Shown in pieces: positions 1 to 7,886 of a DNA stretch of 15,668 nt. Position 1 is the stretch's first letter. Each line of letters opens with the position of its first letter. The notes under the pieces are model-generated. The model saw only the letters and a list, made by a program, of their open reading frames with translations. It had not been told where the DNA came from and did not search any database. The position numbers and the translations under genes were made by a program. The stretch comes from CAZMSD01 sp964568855 (lineage in GTDB: Bacteria; CAIWAD01): the NCBI GenBank assembly GCA_964568855.1, contig CAZMSD010000055.1:1-15668 (forward strand), given 5' to 3'.

Positions 1-140
1 TCCGTAAAGCCTATGAAACCAGTGCTCTAGAGAGTTGTTCATGGTCGACTAAATATGTGACTCACCCGGATGAACCGAAGAACGGATCACGAAGTCTTCA
101 GGATCGATACCCGGTACGCTGCGTGCTGCAAAACACTTAA

Positions 141-158
141 GGAAGGTCTGATCAACTC
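141..158 (+). repeat. Left terminal inverted repeat of the IS5-family element
   Basis: Read inward the end is GGAAGGTCTGATCAACTC. Against the right end read inward, 14 of 18 bases match, and the flanking TTAA extends the match. It lies downstream of the transposase stop. Confidence 0.88.
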
Positions 159-268
159 GCGCATCGACAGCAATGTTCGATCTGATCGTCTTTGGCCTGT
201 TTTCACTGCGTAATGTGTGTCACGATTGCTAGTCGTCAGCGCTTGAAATAGCGCATTTTCTTGAACCG

Positions 269-284
269 GGCGGAGTTGTCCGCC
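269..284 (-). terminator. Hairpin just after the transposase stop
   Basis: GGCGGA and TCCGCC form a perfect 6-bp stem with a 4-base loop, starting two bases after the transposase stop codon. On the minus strand no U-run follows, so this is at best an incomplete intrinsic terminator or an mRNA-stabilising hairpin. A second hairpin (GCGCT/AGCGC, 239-254) lies next to it and is followed on the plus strand by ATTTTCTT, which could stop transcription entering from the left. Confidence 0.35.
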
Positions 285-286
285 GT

Positions 287-1249
287 CTATGCCATCTGCA
301 GTAGTTTCTTCCTTACCATGAACAGGTTGGCAAGTCCAAGTGCCACAAAGATCCGATTCGCGTTCTTGGCAATCCCGCGGTACCGGACTTTCACAAAACC
401 AAACTGGCATTTCATGATGCGAAAGGGATGCTCAACACGGGCACGTATACGAGAGCGGGATCGATTCCACTGCCGATCCCGAGCGGTCAATGGCTTGTTT
501 CGGCCGGCACGCAGCTGGGTTCGATCGACCGCACTCGGCGCACAAGCCTGAATCACATCTGTCTGACCCACGTAGGCCGAATCACCCCAAACCACCTGTT
601 CATCCCCATGCAGCAAGTCCCCAAGAACCTGGGAGTCATGCACATTGGCCGCTGTCGCCACAATTGAATGCACCAGCTTCGATTGGTGATCGACCCCGAT
701 GTGTGCCTTCATGCCGAAGTGCCACTCGTTGCCCTTCTTCGTCTGTTTCATCTCGGGATCACGGGCCTTGGCTTTGTTCTTGGTGGAACTGGGGGCCTCG
801 ATGATCGTCGCATCGACAATGGTTCCCTTGCGAAGGAATAGACCCATGTCCTCCAGGTGGGCCTGGATCTCCTGGAAGATTCTTGCCCCTAGATCATGGC
901 GTTCCAAGAGGTGGCGAAACTTCAAGATCGTGGTTTCATCGGGCGCTGCTTCCCGGCCCAGGTTGATCCCAACAAAGGCACGCATGGCGTTGGAATCGTA
1001 GATCGCTTCTTCCGCAGCCGGATCCGAAAGATTGAACACGTGTTGCAGGCAGTGAATCCGCAGCATTCTCTCCAGTCCGATGGGCGGACGCCCGGGCTTG
1101 CCTTCTTTGGGGTAGTAGGGGGCAATCAACTTGCAGAGTTTGTTCCATGGCACCAGATCATTCAACTGCTGGAGGGTTTTCTCTCGGCGCGTAGGCTTTC
1201 TGTGGAACTCGAAGTCATTCTGTGCGAAAGTAAGTTGGCGCGAGGGCAT
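287..1249 (-). CDS. IS5-family DDE transposase
   Basis: This 320-residue protein catalyses cut-and-paste style movement of the element that encodes it; IS5 transposases are about 326 residues, so it is full length. The N-terminal part (about 45-115, with GKPGRPPIGLERMLRI) is the InsH-type N-terminal domain. The catalytic triad is visible as D146 in GTIVDATIIEAPS, D223 in WGDSAYVG and E273 in RARVEHPFRIMK, with the conserved Lys seven residues after the Glu (K280). The ATG start follows CAGGAG by five bases. That ribosome binding site can pair with an upstream arm lying partly in the terminal repeat (1289-1296). No frameshift or internal stop is present. Confidence in the family is high; the exact IS name cannot be assigned without a database. 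Confidence 0.96.
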   Translation of the reverse strand: MPSRQLTFAQNDFEFHRKPTRREKTLQQLNDLVPWNKLCKLIAPYYPKEGKPGRPPIGLERMLRIHCLQHVFNLSDPAAEEAIYDSNAMRAFVGINLGREAAPDETTILKFRHLLERHDLGARIFQEIQAHLEDMGLFLRKGTIVDATIIEAPSSTKNKAKARDPEMKQTKKGNEWHFGMKAHIGVDHQSKLVHSIVATAANVHDSQVLGDLLHGDEQVVWGDSAYVGQTDVIQACAPSAVDRTQLRAGRNKPLTARDRQWNRSRSRIRARVEHPFRIMKCQFGFVKVRYRGIAKNANRIFVALGLANLFMVRKKLLQMA

Positions 1250-1252
1250 AGG

Positions 1253-1297
1253 AACTCCTGATGAATGTGATACTCAAACTTCGTAAACTCAGGAGTA
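1253..1297 (-). promoter_or_regulatory. Inverted repeat able to mask the transposase ribosome binding site
   Basis: On the minus strand ACTCCTGA (1289-1296) precedes TCAGGAGT (1254-1261), which contains the transposase Shine-Dalgarno. The two arms are perfectly complementary over 8 bases with a 27-base loop. The outer arm reaches into the terminal repeat, so only RNA reading in from outside the element would carry both arms. IS10 and IS50 are known to use such structures against read-through transposase expression; use here is inferred. Confidence 0.5.
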
Positions 1298-1310
1298 AAT
1301 CAGAGATTCC
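1293..1310 (-). repeat. Right terminal inverted repeat of the IS5-family element
   Basis: Read inward on the minus strand the end is GGAATCTCTGATTTACTC, the partner of the left repeat, followed outside by the TTAA duplication at 1311-1314. It lies upstream of the transposase gene. Confidence 0.88.
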
Positions 1311-1396
1311 TTAAAACTAACCGACAATGCGCAACAGGCACCCGCGATCCACTGACGCAGCCAGACAACGAAGATGGGTGATTAGATTAGAACAGC

Positions 1397-1422
1397 TTGA
1401 TACTGATTAGTAAAACTATAAC
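1397..1422 (+). promoter_or_regulatory. Weak candidate promoter upstream of the subtilase gene
   Basis: TTGATA (1397-1402) and TATAAC (1417-1422) are separated by only 14 bases, shorter than a normal sigma-70 spacer. An AT-rich stretch and a perfect 6-bp inverted repeat (TAACTT/AAGTTA, 1423-1437) follow directly. The same arrangement, TTGAAT-14-TATAAC, occurs before the efflux operon at 12370-12395. The rest of 1315-1505 holds nothing else I recognise. Confidence 0.25.
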
Positions 1423-1505
1423 TAACTTTCTAAGTTAAAGAAGCAGACTTCTCGCCCGACCAATTGTCATCTGATTGAACGAACAATCTCAAGGAACACG
1501 CAAGC

Positions 1506-3485
1506 ATGCATGGTCGAATGACATGTATTACAATCGCCATACTCTTGCCGGTTGGTTCTCTCAGTGCGCAGACGGTTGACTTGGATCGACCGGATCGTCT
1601 GAGAGAGCGCATTGCATCGGAGTGGCGAGCGAAGCGCGGCATTGAGTTTCAGCGCATGCAGCAGCTGGATGATGGGCCGCATCGGTTGCTCCAGGAGGAC
1701 CAGGACATCGAGTTGATGTACGTGGAACCATCCGGATTTCCCGTTTACTATTGCGTGGACAACCTGGATGCGGCGCGCAGCATCAGCACGGATGATGTCT
1801 GGCCGGAAGGCGTCGCCGAACTGAACCTGAGCGGCGCGGGTATCGGATTCCTGGGAATGTGGGACAGCGGTGCCGTGCTCACCGGGCACCAGGAATTCGG
1901 AGGACGTATCACGGTAATCGATGGCGGCATGGTGTCCTCCCACGCGACCAATGTCGCCGGGGTCCTGGTCTCTGCGGGAGTGGACGAAGATGCCCGGGGA
2001 ATGGCCTTCGAAGCGGACCTCCAGGCCTGGGACTGGCAGGATGACTTCCTGGAGATGCTGGATGCGGCGAGCGAAGGCATGCGCGTGTCGAATCATTCCT
2101 ACGGGTGGACCACGGGCTGGCGCTACAGCGGCGGGGAAGAACCGTGGTACTGGTTCGGCGAGCCGGAAGTCAGTGAAACCGAGGACTACCGCTTCGGCTT
2201 CTACAGCAGCGCGGCAATGGACCTGGATCTGATCACGCAGTACTATCCGCAGTACCTGATGGTCAGGAGCGCGGGCAACGACCGGATCGACACCGGACCG
2301 GAGGAGGGCATCGAGCATTTCGTCCAGCAGGACGGCGACTGGATATTGAGTACGACAGTGCGCCAATCCGACGGCGGGACCTCGGGTTATGACTGCCTGG
2401 GCAGCAAGAAGACCGCGAAGAACATCCTGACCGTCGGCGCGGTGGTGGACCTGCCCGATGGATACGCCGGTCCCCAGAGCGTGGTGATGACCGATTTCAG
2501 CAACTGGGGACCTACCGATGACGGGCGCATCAAGCCGGATATCGTCGCCAACGGGACATCGCTGTACACTACCGACATCGATCATGCGGCCGACTACTCC
2601 AGCAAGTCGGGCACCTCGATGGCCTGCCCGAACGCAGCAGGATCCATCGCCATGTTGGGTCAGCATTATCAGAACCTGCTGGGGGAGGTTCCACTGGCGG
2701 CGACCATGAAGGGCCTGGTGATTCACACCGCGGATGAAGCCGGTCCCCACGAAGGACCAGATTACATGTTCGGCTGGGGCCTGATGAACACGCGGGCGGC
2801 TGCGGAGCTGATCAGCCTGCAGGTCTACGAGGACTGGCATATCATCGAGGGGGAATTGCCGGACCAGGGGCGGGACGAGTATGCGCTGGTGATCGACGCG
2901 GGCGACGAGGTGTGTATCACGATGTGCTGGACGGACGTAGCCGGAACGCCGCCGGTCGAAACCGTCGATCCTCCGGATCCCATCCTGGTGCACGACCTGG
3001 ACCTGGTCCTGATGTCACCCACGGAAGTGGCGCACCTGCCCTGGATCCTGGATCCCGCTTTTCCCTCTTTTACGGCGACGCGAGGCGACAATACGCGGGA
3101 TAACGTGGAGCAGATCCGGCTCAGCGCCACCGAGACGGGTCTCTATGGACTAAGCGTGATACACAAAGGCGTGATAGATCCGCAGAGCTATTCCCTGTTC
3201 ATCAGCGGCGCCACATTGACCGAGTGCCTCGATCCCAAGCCCGTCGCCCCTGAGGTGGCTATCGTCTACACTATGGTGAGCGTTGAACTCAGTTGGCCGC
3301 CGGTGACCGAGACCGTCGAGGGCTGTCCGATCGTCGTCGAGTATTACGAGGTCTGGAAGAGCAGCGATTACCTGGCCCCGTTCTCGCTGCTGGACGTCGT
3401 GACCGCAACCGAGTATCTGGATTGGACCGGTTCCGGGGGAACAACGGGATTCTACCGCGTGGTGGCAGTCGGCCCGGACTCTTAG
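1506..3485 (+). CDS. Secreted subtilisin-like serine protease (peptidase S8) with C-terminal Fn3-like domain
   Basis: A 659-residue exported protease. A signal peptide covers residues 1-21 (cleavage after SLSA). A propeptide-like stretch runs to about 105, with the GFPVYYCVDNLDAARSIST pattern often seen ahead of this S8 subgroup. The catalytic domain (about 108-435) shows D120 (GMWDSG), H146 (SSHATNVAG), oxyanion N258 (RSAGNDR) and S371 (SGTSMACP), all intact. A beta-sandwich, probably P-domain or PPC-like, spans about 440-570, and a fibronectin type III-like module about 578-659. The start has AAGGA ten bases upstream (1491-1495). The protein ends abruptly at a conserved Fn3 strand (FYRVVAV) without an evident anchor or T9SS tail, and its stop overlaps the end of the convergent receptor gene. 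The substrate is unknown; the IS lies 195 bp upstream and may have changed its promoter. Confidence 0.93.
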   Translation: MHGRMTCITIAILLPVGSLSAQTVDLDRPDRLRERIASEWRAKRGIEFQRMQQLDDGPHRLLQEDQDIELMYVEPSGFPVYYCVDNLDAARSISTDDVWPEGVAELNLSGAGIGFLGMWDSGAVLTGHQEFGGRITVIDGGMVSSHATNVAGVLVSAGVDEDARGMAFEADLQAWDWQDDFLEMLDAASEGMRVSNHSYGWTTGWRYSGGEEPWYWFGEPEVSETEDYRFGFYSSAAMDLDLITQYYPQYLMVRSAGNDRIDTGPEEGIEHFVQQDGDWILSTTVRQSDGGTSGYDCLGSKKTAKNILTVGAVVDLPDGYAGPQSVVMTDFSNWGPTDDGRIKPDIVANGTSLYTTDIDHAADYSSKSGTSMACPNAAGSIAMLGQHYQNLLGEVPLAATMKGLVIHTADEAGPHEGPDYMFGWGLMNTRAAAELISLQVYEDWHIIEGELPDQGRDEYALVIDAGDEVCITMCWTDVAGTPPVETVDPPDPILVHDLDLVLMSPTEVAHLPWILDPAFPSFTATRGDNTRDNVEQIRLSATETGLYGLSVIHKGVIDPQSYSLFISGATLTECLDPKPVAPEVAIVYTMVSVELSWPPVTETVEGCPIVVEYYEVWKSSDYLAPFSLLDVVTATEYLDWTGSGGTTGFYRVVAVGPDS

Positions 3486-5800
3486 AACTCCAGCGTGATT
3501 CCGAAGACCGGCATGATCCTCCAGCCGTACCAGGTCTTGATCCCGTCCGTGCGGTGCCAGTACTTGAAGGCCTCGTTTTTGCGGTCGTAGGCGTTTTCGA
3601 TGTCCCAGAACATCACGATGTCCATCTTCCGGCCGTGGATCCGGTGGTCGAGGCGCAGGTCCAGCCGGTGATACAGGTTCAAGCGCTTGCCGTTGTATTC
3701 ATCCATGCGATAGCGCGTGTCACCCTGCTGCTCGCTTAGCGTCTCGTCGATGGGCGTGACGGGCACGCCGCCCATCATCCGCCATTTCAGGCTGATCTCC
3801 CAGCGGTTGCTGGGTATCACACCGGCGATCAGCGTAAACATGTGGCGCCGGTCGAAGGGTCCGGTCTCCCATTGGCCCACGTCGGTGCGGTACCTGGAAA
3901 GCGACCAGGAATAGCTCGCCGAACCGTAGACATTTTCGCTGAGCTTCTTCTGGGCGAAAAACTCGCAGCCGTAGCTGCGGCCCTCGCCGGCGCTGCGCAG
4001 TTCTCCCAGGTTGCTGTAGCCGTAATACGAGCCGACGTCGGCCAGGGGAATCTCGAGCGTGTACTCGCTGACGGGCAGCCGGTCGTAATACTTGTAGTAC
4101 GTATCCAGCGTGAGCAGCCACTCGGGGCGCGGCTTCCACTCCAGGCCGGCCTGCAGCTGCCGGCAGCGCATGGGCTTGAACTCCCGGTTATCGTCGCTCT
4201 GCACCAGCCAGACCACGGGCACCGACTGGGTATAGAGACCCGCGCCCAGGTCCAGGGCCAAGTCGGGAGCGAGCCGCTGGTGCAGGCCCAGGCGGGGCTG
4301 CAGGGACCAGGTCTCCAGGTAGGCGTCGTGATCCAGACGCAGGCCGAGGCGCAGCTCCGCTCCCTGCCAGAGCGACTTCTCGGCGTTTCCGTAGGCCCAG
4401 GCCCGATCCTTGTCCAGCTCCCGCTCGAAGACCAGGTCCGACAGCGGAACGCCCCAGGTGTTGCTCATGTCCGTGACCCGCACGTCGTGATCCGTCAGCG
4501 CCCGCTCGGTACCCAGGCCGAAGCGCAGCTCGGCCAGCGGGCTGCGTATGTAGCGCTGCGCCTCCAGCGTAAGAGTGCGCTCCACGGCCACGTTGGACAT
4601 CTCGTTGTCCCCGGTCCAAAGCGAGAACTGCTGGTCGAAGTCCTGCCAGCCGAGTGTCGCGCGATAGTGGTCGACTACACGGGGTGATACGAGCCGTCGC
4701 AACGCCAGTCCAGCTGCGACAGTCCACTGGATCTGGTCCACGTTGAAGTTCTGGTCGGGATCCTCTTCAACGCTCCAGCGAGCGCCGTTCAGACCGCTGA
4801 TGAACAAGCCGCTGAGCCTGAGACGCGGTCCCAGGTCGTAGACGAACTTGCCGGAGAGGTCGCCGAAAACGGGCGCCGAGGCGTAGCCGATCTGCTCCTT
4901 GAGCAGCTCCAGGTAGCTGCGGCGTCCGGCGGCCAGCCAGGAACCCCGCTCACCGAGCGGTCCCTCCACCTCCACTCCCACGCCCGCCATGCTCATGAAG
5001 GCCTCGCCCTGGAGGCGCTCACGGCTGCCGTCACGGAAGCGGATGTCCATCACCGAGCTGAGCCGGTCGCCGTAGCGCGCGTCGAAACCGCCGGGCGAGA
5101 AGCGCACGTCGTCCACGAAGTCCACGTGGATCATGCCGATGGGACCGCCCGTACCGCCCTGACTGCCGAAGTGGTTGATGTTCTGCACCGGATGACCGTC
5201 CACCAGGAAGAGATTCTCCATCGGGTTCCCGCCGCGGACGATCAGGTCGTTGCGCTCGTCGGCGCCGCCCATGCCCACGGAGGGCAGGGCCTGCACGATG
5301 CGGTTCACGTCCTCGGCGCTGCCCGCGGCTCGGCGAATCTCCTCCCGGTTGAACTGCGCGGTGGGGGCGCCGCTGGCTCCGCGCTCGGAGAAGTATTCCG
5401 GCCGCACCACCACCTCCTCGAGTGTCACGCGACCGGGCGTCAACTTCACCCGCAGGGGATCACTGCGGTGCTCGCGCACTACCACGTCGGTGATCATACG
5501 CGTCTCGTAGCCCAGCATGCTGACCTTCAGATTGTGAACCGCCGCGGGCACGCCCTGGATCAGGAACCGTCCCTCGATGTCGGTACTGGCGCCCTGGGTC
5601 GAGGCGACGACCACCACGTTGGCTCCCGCCAGGGGCTGCTCCGTAAGAGCATCCAGCACCACGCCCTTCACCTGCCCAAGGGGATCGTCAACCTTTGCGG
5701 CCAGGCATTGGCCGGCGGCAAAGAGTGCCAGCGCCAGGCTCAGGGCCATCGAACCGGGAACAGGAGCGCGCTTGACGATCCGAAAGAGTTGCGGTATCAT
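3482..5800 (-). CDS. TonB-dependent outer-membrane receptor with carboxypeptidase-like N-terminal domain
   Basis: This 772-residue outer-membrane protein should import a bulky ligand with energy from TonB-ExbBD. Residues 1-35 form a signal peptide ending CLAA. Residues about 43-121 are a CarboxypepD_reg-like domain (GVVLDALTEQPLAGANVVV ... GRFLIQGVPA). A TonB-box-like EEVVV follows at about 128-132. The plug is at about 150-256 (LPSVGMGGADERNDLIVRGG, LVDGHPVQN), then a beta-barrel to the terminal Phe (FGITLEF), the usual outer-membrane assembly signal. I start at 5800 because GGAG lies 7 bases upstream; the open frame extends to 5851 but would overlap the TetR gene. It follows that gene by 22 bases, suggesting co-transcription and TetR control. 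Its stop overlaps the subtilase stop by 4 nt, so no terminator fits between. The ligand cannot be told from sequence. Confidence 0.93.
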   Translation of the reverse strand: MIPQLFRIVKRAPVPGSMALSLALALFAAGQCLAAKVDDPLGQVKGVVLDALTEQPLAGANVVVVASTQGASTDIEGRFLIQGVPAAVHNLKVSMLGYETRMITDVVVREHRSDPLRVKLTPGRVTLEEVVVRPEYFSERGASGAPTAQFNREEIRRAAGSAEDVNRIVQALPSVGMGGADERNDLIVRGGNPMENLFLVDGHPVQNINHFGSQGGTGGPIGMIHVDFVDDVRFSPGGFDARYGDRLSSVMDIRFRDGSRERLQGEAFMSMAGVGVEVEGPLGERGSWLAAGRRSYLELLKEQIGYASAPVFGDLSGKFVYDLGPRLRLSGLFISGLNGARWSVEEDPDQNFNVDQIQWTVAAGLALRRLVSPRVVDHYRATLGWQDFDQQFSLWTGDNEMSNVAVERTLTLEAQRYIRSPLAELRFGLGTERALTDHDVRVTDMSNTWGVPLSDLVFERELDKDRAWAYGNAEKSLWQGAELRLGLRLDHDAYLETWSLQPRLGLHQRLAPDLALDLGAGLYTQSVPVVWLVQSDDNREFKPMRCRQLQAGLEWKPRPEWLLTLDTYYKYYDRLPVSEYTLEIPLADVGSYYGYSNLGELRSAGEGRSYGCEFFAQKKLSENVYGSASYSWSLSRYRTDVGQWETGPFDRRHMFTLIAGVIPSNRWEISLKWRMMGGVPVTPIDETLSEQQGDTRYRMDEYNGKRLNLYHRLDLRLDHRIHGRKMDIVMFWDIENAYDRKNEAFKYWHRTDGIKTWYGWRIMPVFGITLEF

Positions 5801-5822
5801 GAACGGTCTCCGTTTCGTAGTG

Positions 5823-6497
5823 TCACACATGCTTGTCCACCCAGTGTCCATCCGGCGGCTCGGGCAGCGGCCCCGTGGCCAGAGAATCCAGCAGCAGCTC
5901 CCAGGTGCGGTGCAGCAGCAGGTCCGGATTCACCCCGGGAGGCGCTTCCACCATGCAGCCGATCAATTGAAGAATGCCGGTGGAGGATCCCGCCAGGATC
6001 AGCGCCAGTTCGAATGGGTTGACCTCCGGCTTGAGGCTGCCTCCCGCCACACAATCCTCGATGGCCGCCGACAGCCGGATGAATGCATTCCGCTCGATCT
6101 CCCTGATCCGGGCGCTGCGGTCCTCTCCGAGATCCGCCAGGAACTCGCGGGAGGAGGCCGCCTGCAGCAAAGGCAGGAAGCCTTCCTGCTCGGCGTAGTA
6201 GTCGCGCCAGGCCATGCCGAAGAGGCGGAGTTTCTCCAATCCCTGCACCTTCTGTCCTGCAACTTCGTCGAAACGCGCGAACAGGCCGGCGTGAAAACGG
6301 ATCACCAGTTCGGCGAAGAGCTCGGACTTGTTGGAGAAGTAGAGGTACAGGGTTCCCTTGGCCAGCTCGCAGGCCTCCGCGATCTGGTCCATGGTGACTT
6401 CCTTCAGCCCGTGCATGATGAACAAACGGCGCGTGACGGCCAGGATCCTGTCCGCGCGCCGCCGTCGTTCCCGCTCCCTGCGTTCCTTGGTGCCCAT
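5823..6497 (-). CDS. TetR/AcrR-family transcriptional regulator
   Basis: A 224-residue one-component regulator. A basic N-terminus (residues 3-17) leads into the TetR_N DNA-binding domain. The helix-turn-helix lies at about 35-54 (VTMDQIAEACELAKGTLYLYFSNKSELF), a very typical TetR signature. The C-terminal all-helical half (about 75-205) is the dimerisation and ligand-binding part and is, as usual, too variable to name an inducer. The gene is first in an operon with the TonB-dependent receptor 22 bases downstream, so it probably controls its own synthesis and the receptor's. A perfect palindrome inside the promoter 64 bases upstream of the start is the likely operator. The ATG has only a poor AGG three bases upstream. 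Confidence 0.95.
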   Translation of the reverse strand: MGTKERRERERRRRADRILAVTRRLFIMHGLKEVTMDQIAEACELAKGTLYLYFSNKSELFAELVIRFHAGLFARFDEVAGQKVQGLEKLRLFGMAWRDYYAEQEGFLPLLQAASSREFLADLGEDRSARIREIERNAFIRLSAAIEDCVAGGSLKPEVNPFELALILAGSSTGILQLIGCMVEAPPGVNPDLLLHRTWELLLDSLATGPLPEPPDGHWVDKHV

Positions 6498-6554
6498 GCC
6501 TGATCCGATTCGGTTCAGTCCGCTCGAGGATCGAATTCGTCATGACCGGCATTA

Positions 6555-6582
6555 ATTAAATGACCGACGGTCAGTTTATCAA
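6555..6582 (-). promoter_or_regulatory. Promoter of the TetR-receptor operon with embedded TetR operator
   Basis: On the minus strand TTGATA (6577-6582) and TTTAAT (6555-6560) are each five of six matches to sigma-70 consensus, with a 16-base spacer. Inside the spacer is a perfect 13-bp palindrome, TGACCG-A-CGGTCA (6561-6573 on the plus strand), of the type TetR-family repressors bind. A repressor there would block RNA polymerase. A further half-site ATGACCG lies at 6542-6548, 18 bases from the first, near the expected transcription start. Autorepression is inferred. Confidence 0.78.
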
Positions 6583-6609
6583 TAGTTAGTCATAATTCGC
6601 CGATAGTTC

Positions 6610-6637
6610 TTGTCGAACCTGCGCGGGTTCATACAAT
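6610..6637 (+). promoter_or_regulatory. Candidate plus-strand promoter with no gene downstream
   Basis: TTGTCG (6610-6615) and TACAAT (6632-6637) lie 16 bases apart. The spacer and its edges hold an imperfect palindrome, GAACCTGCGCGGGTTC (14 of 16 symmetric). No plausible plus-strand gene follows; transcription would run antisense into the glycosyltransferase gene. The remaining intergenic sequence (6638-6803) holds nothing else I can support. Confidence 0.2.
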
Positions 6638-6803
6638 TGATATCACCGAGATTGGAAACGCGCTAGGGTTGTGTGGAAGGCTTTGAACAGCTGGAACATG
6701 CGCCTGTGGGGAATTCGGAACGCGTGTGATCACCGCGCTCTCAGTTCGATGCTCCGCGGGCGGCGTCCCGAATCGTCGAAGTCCTGGTCGGATTCGATCG
6801 CAT

Positions 6804-7886
6804 TCACAGGTTTTCGGCCAGGTTCAGCAGTGCCTCCGAAATCGCTTTCCTGTCGCTTGCCGGCTCGCCCAACCGCAGCGCGATGTTGTGTTGCTTTTCC
6901 TGGTATCCGTATTGTGTCACGTTGCTTGCCCGGAAGAGTGCCAGGGTCGGCAGGCCCAGTGCCACGGCCAGATGCAGGGGGCCGGTGTCGCCTGAGACGA
7001 AGAGATGGAAGGCGGAGAAGTACAGCGCCGTCTCCTTCAGCGGGCGCTCCCAGACCAGGGTGCGCTCGCGGATGCTCACCGGCAGGCCTGCCAACAGTTG
7101 CAGGTCGCCGCAGGCCAGGGCGGGCTGCACGGCCAGTCCGCTGAGCTCCGGAATCCGATCGCTGAGGAACTCGATCAGGCCGGGATCCAGGTATTTGCTT
7201 CCCGTGGCGCCCATCCACAACAGGGCCGTCGGCTTGTGGACTTCCAGGCTCCAGCGATGCAGGGCCTCGTCCGTCCGCTCCGGTTCTATGTTCAGCCCCC
7301 CCCGTTCCAGCAGGGCCCGCGGATCCAGCGCGCGCCAGAGGTCCAGCTGGGCGTCGGCGTAATACTTCTCGCAGGAGCCCTGGACCACGCGGTCGAAGTA
7401 GGCGGAGGCGGATCCCCAGTCGAAGCCCAGGGAAGCGCCGGGCCGACACCAGCGGCAGAGCAGGGCCTGCGACACCGAGAAGCCGTCGGGATTGGAGCTG
7501 GAGAGCGCCAGGTCGAAACGACGCCGGCGCAGTCTCCGCAGGATGCCCAGGGCCCGCAGGGGATTGCGCAGCAGGGCCCGCTGGTCGTAGTCCCAGAAGA
7601 CGTCCACCAGGTCCTTCGTGCAGCTGCGCAGCAGCTCCGCCACGGGCCGGTGCAGCAGCAGGTGCAGTTCCACCCCGGGCGATCGACGCCGGATCGCCCG
7701 CAGGAGGGGCAGCAGCATCAGCCCGTTGCCGATGCGCTCGTCCAGCCGCAGCACCAGGATCCGCGTGATACGATCGATGGGTGGCAGATCCGATCGCCGG
7801 CGGGAAGCCAGTCCCAGGAAGACGGCGTTCAGCAGGCGCAGACCCAGGCGCTCCAGGCTCTTCAGGAATCGATTGACGGCGCTCAC
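6804..7886 (-). CDS. Glycosyltransferase family 9 (heptosyltransferase-like)
   Basis: A 360-residue GT-B fold enzyme of the lipopolysaccharide heptosyltransferase family, expected at the inner face of the cytoplasmic membrane. The N-terminal domain begins RILVLRLDERIGNGLMLLPLLRAI (42-65), the GT9 start pattern (usually DRIGD). The C-terminal sugar-nucleotide half carries WMGATGSKYLDP (224-235) and the signature GDTGPLHLAVALGLPTLALF (299-318) with D300 and H305. The start is GTG at 7886; AGG sits directly against it, a poor ribosome site, and an in-frame TAG upstream rules out a much longer protein. The gene stands alone on its strand, away from other envelope-glycan genes, so the acceptor (LPS core or another glycan) is unknown. 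The basic helix at 1-35 may bind membrane. Confidence 0.9.
   Translation of the reverse strand: MSAVNRFLKSLERLGLRLLNAVFLGLASRRRSDLPPIDRITRILVLRLDERIGNGLMLLPLLRAIRRRSPGVELHLLLHRPVAELLRSCTKDLVDVFWDYDQRALLRNPLRALGILRRLRRRRFDLALSSSNPDGFSVSQALLCRWCRPGASLGFDWGSASAYFDRVVQGSCEKYYADAQLDLWRALDPRALLERGGLNIEPERTDEALHRWSLEVHKPTALLWMGATGSKYLDPGLIEFLSDRIPELSGLAVQPALACGDLQLLAGLPVSIRERTLVWERPLKETALYFSAFHLFVSGDTGPLHLAVALGLPTLALFRASNVTQYGYQEKQHNIALRLGEPASDRKAISEALLNLAENL

Larger units (their letters stand above)
141..1310 (-). mobile_element. Complete IS5-family insertion sequence (1170 bp)
   Basis: The element is bounded by imperfect terminal inverted repeats that both begin GGAA, and is flanked on each side by TTAA (137-140 and 1311-1314), which fits the 4-bp YTAR-type target duplication of the IS5 subgroup. 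The left end begins GGAAGGT, as in IS5 itself. It carries one full-length transposase gene on the minus strand with all DDE residues, so it may still be mobile. The interior is visibly less GC-rich than the genes around it, which fits recent acquisition. Nothing recognisable is interrupted: one frame is open over bases 3-140 on the plus strand, but it stops inside the left TTAA and resembles nothing I know. Confidence 0.93.

Noticed and set aside
3..140. Open plus-strand frame at the left edge, possibly a gene cut by the IS
   Set aside because: It ends with TAA inside the target duplication, the sequence resembles no known protein, and removing the IS does not restore a longer frame.
1467..2993. 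Long minus-strand open frame opposite the subtilase gene
   Set aside because: It is a GC-rich shadow of the subtilase, with low-complexity content and no domain, and the plus-strand frame has a complete catalytic triad.
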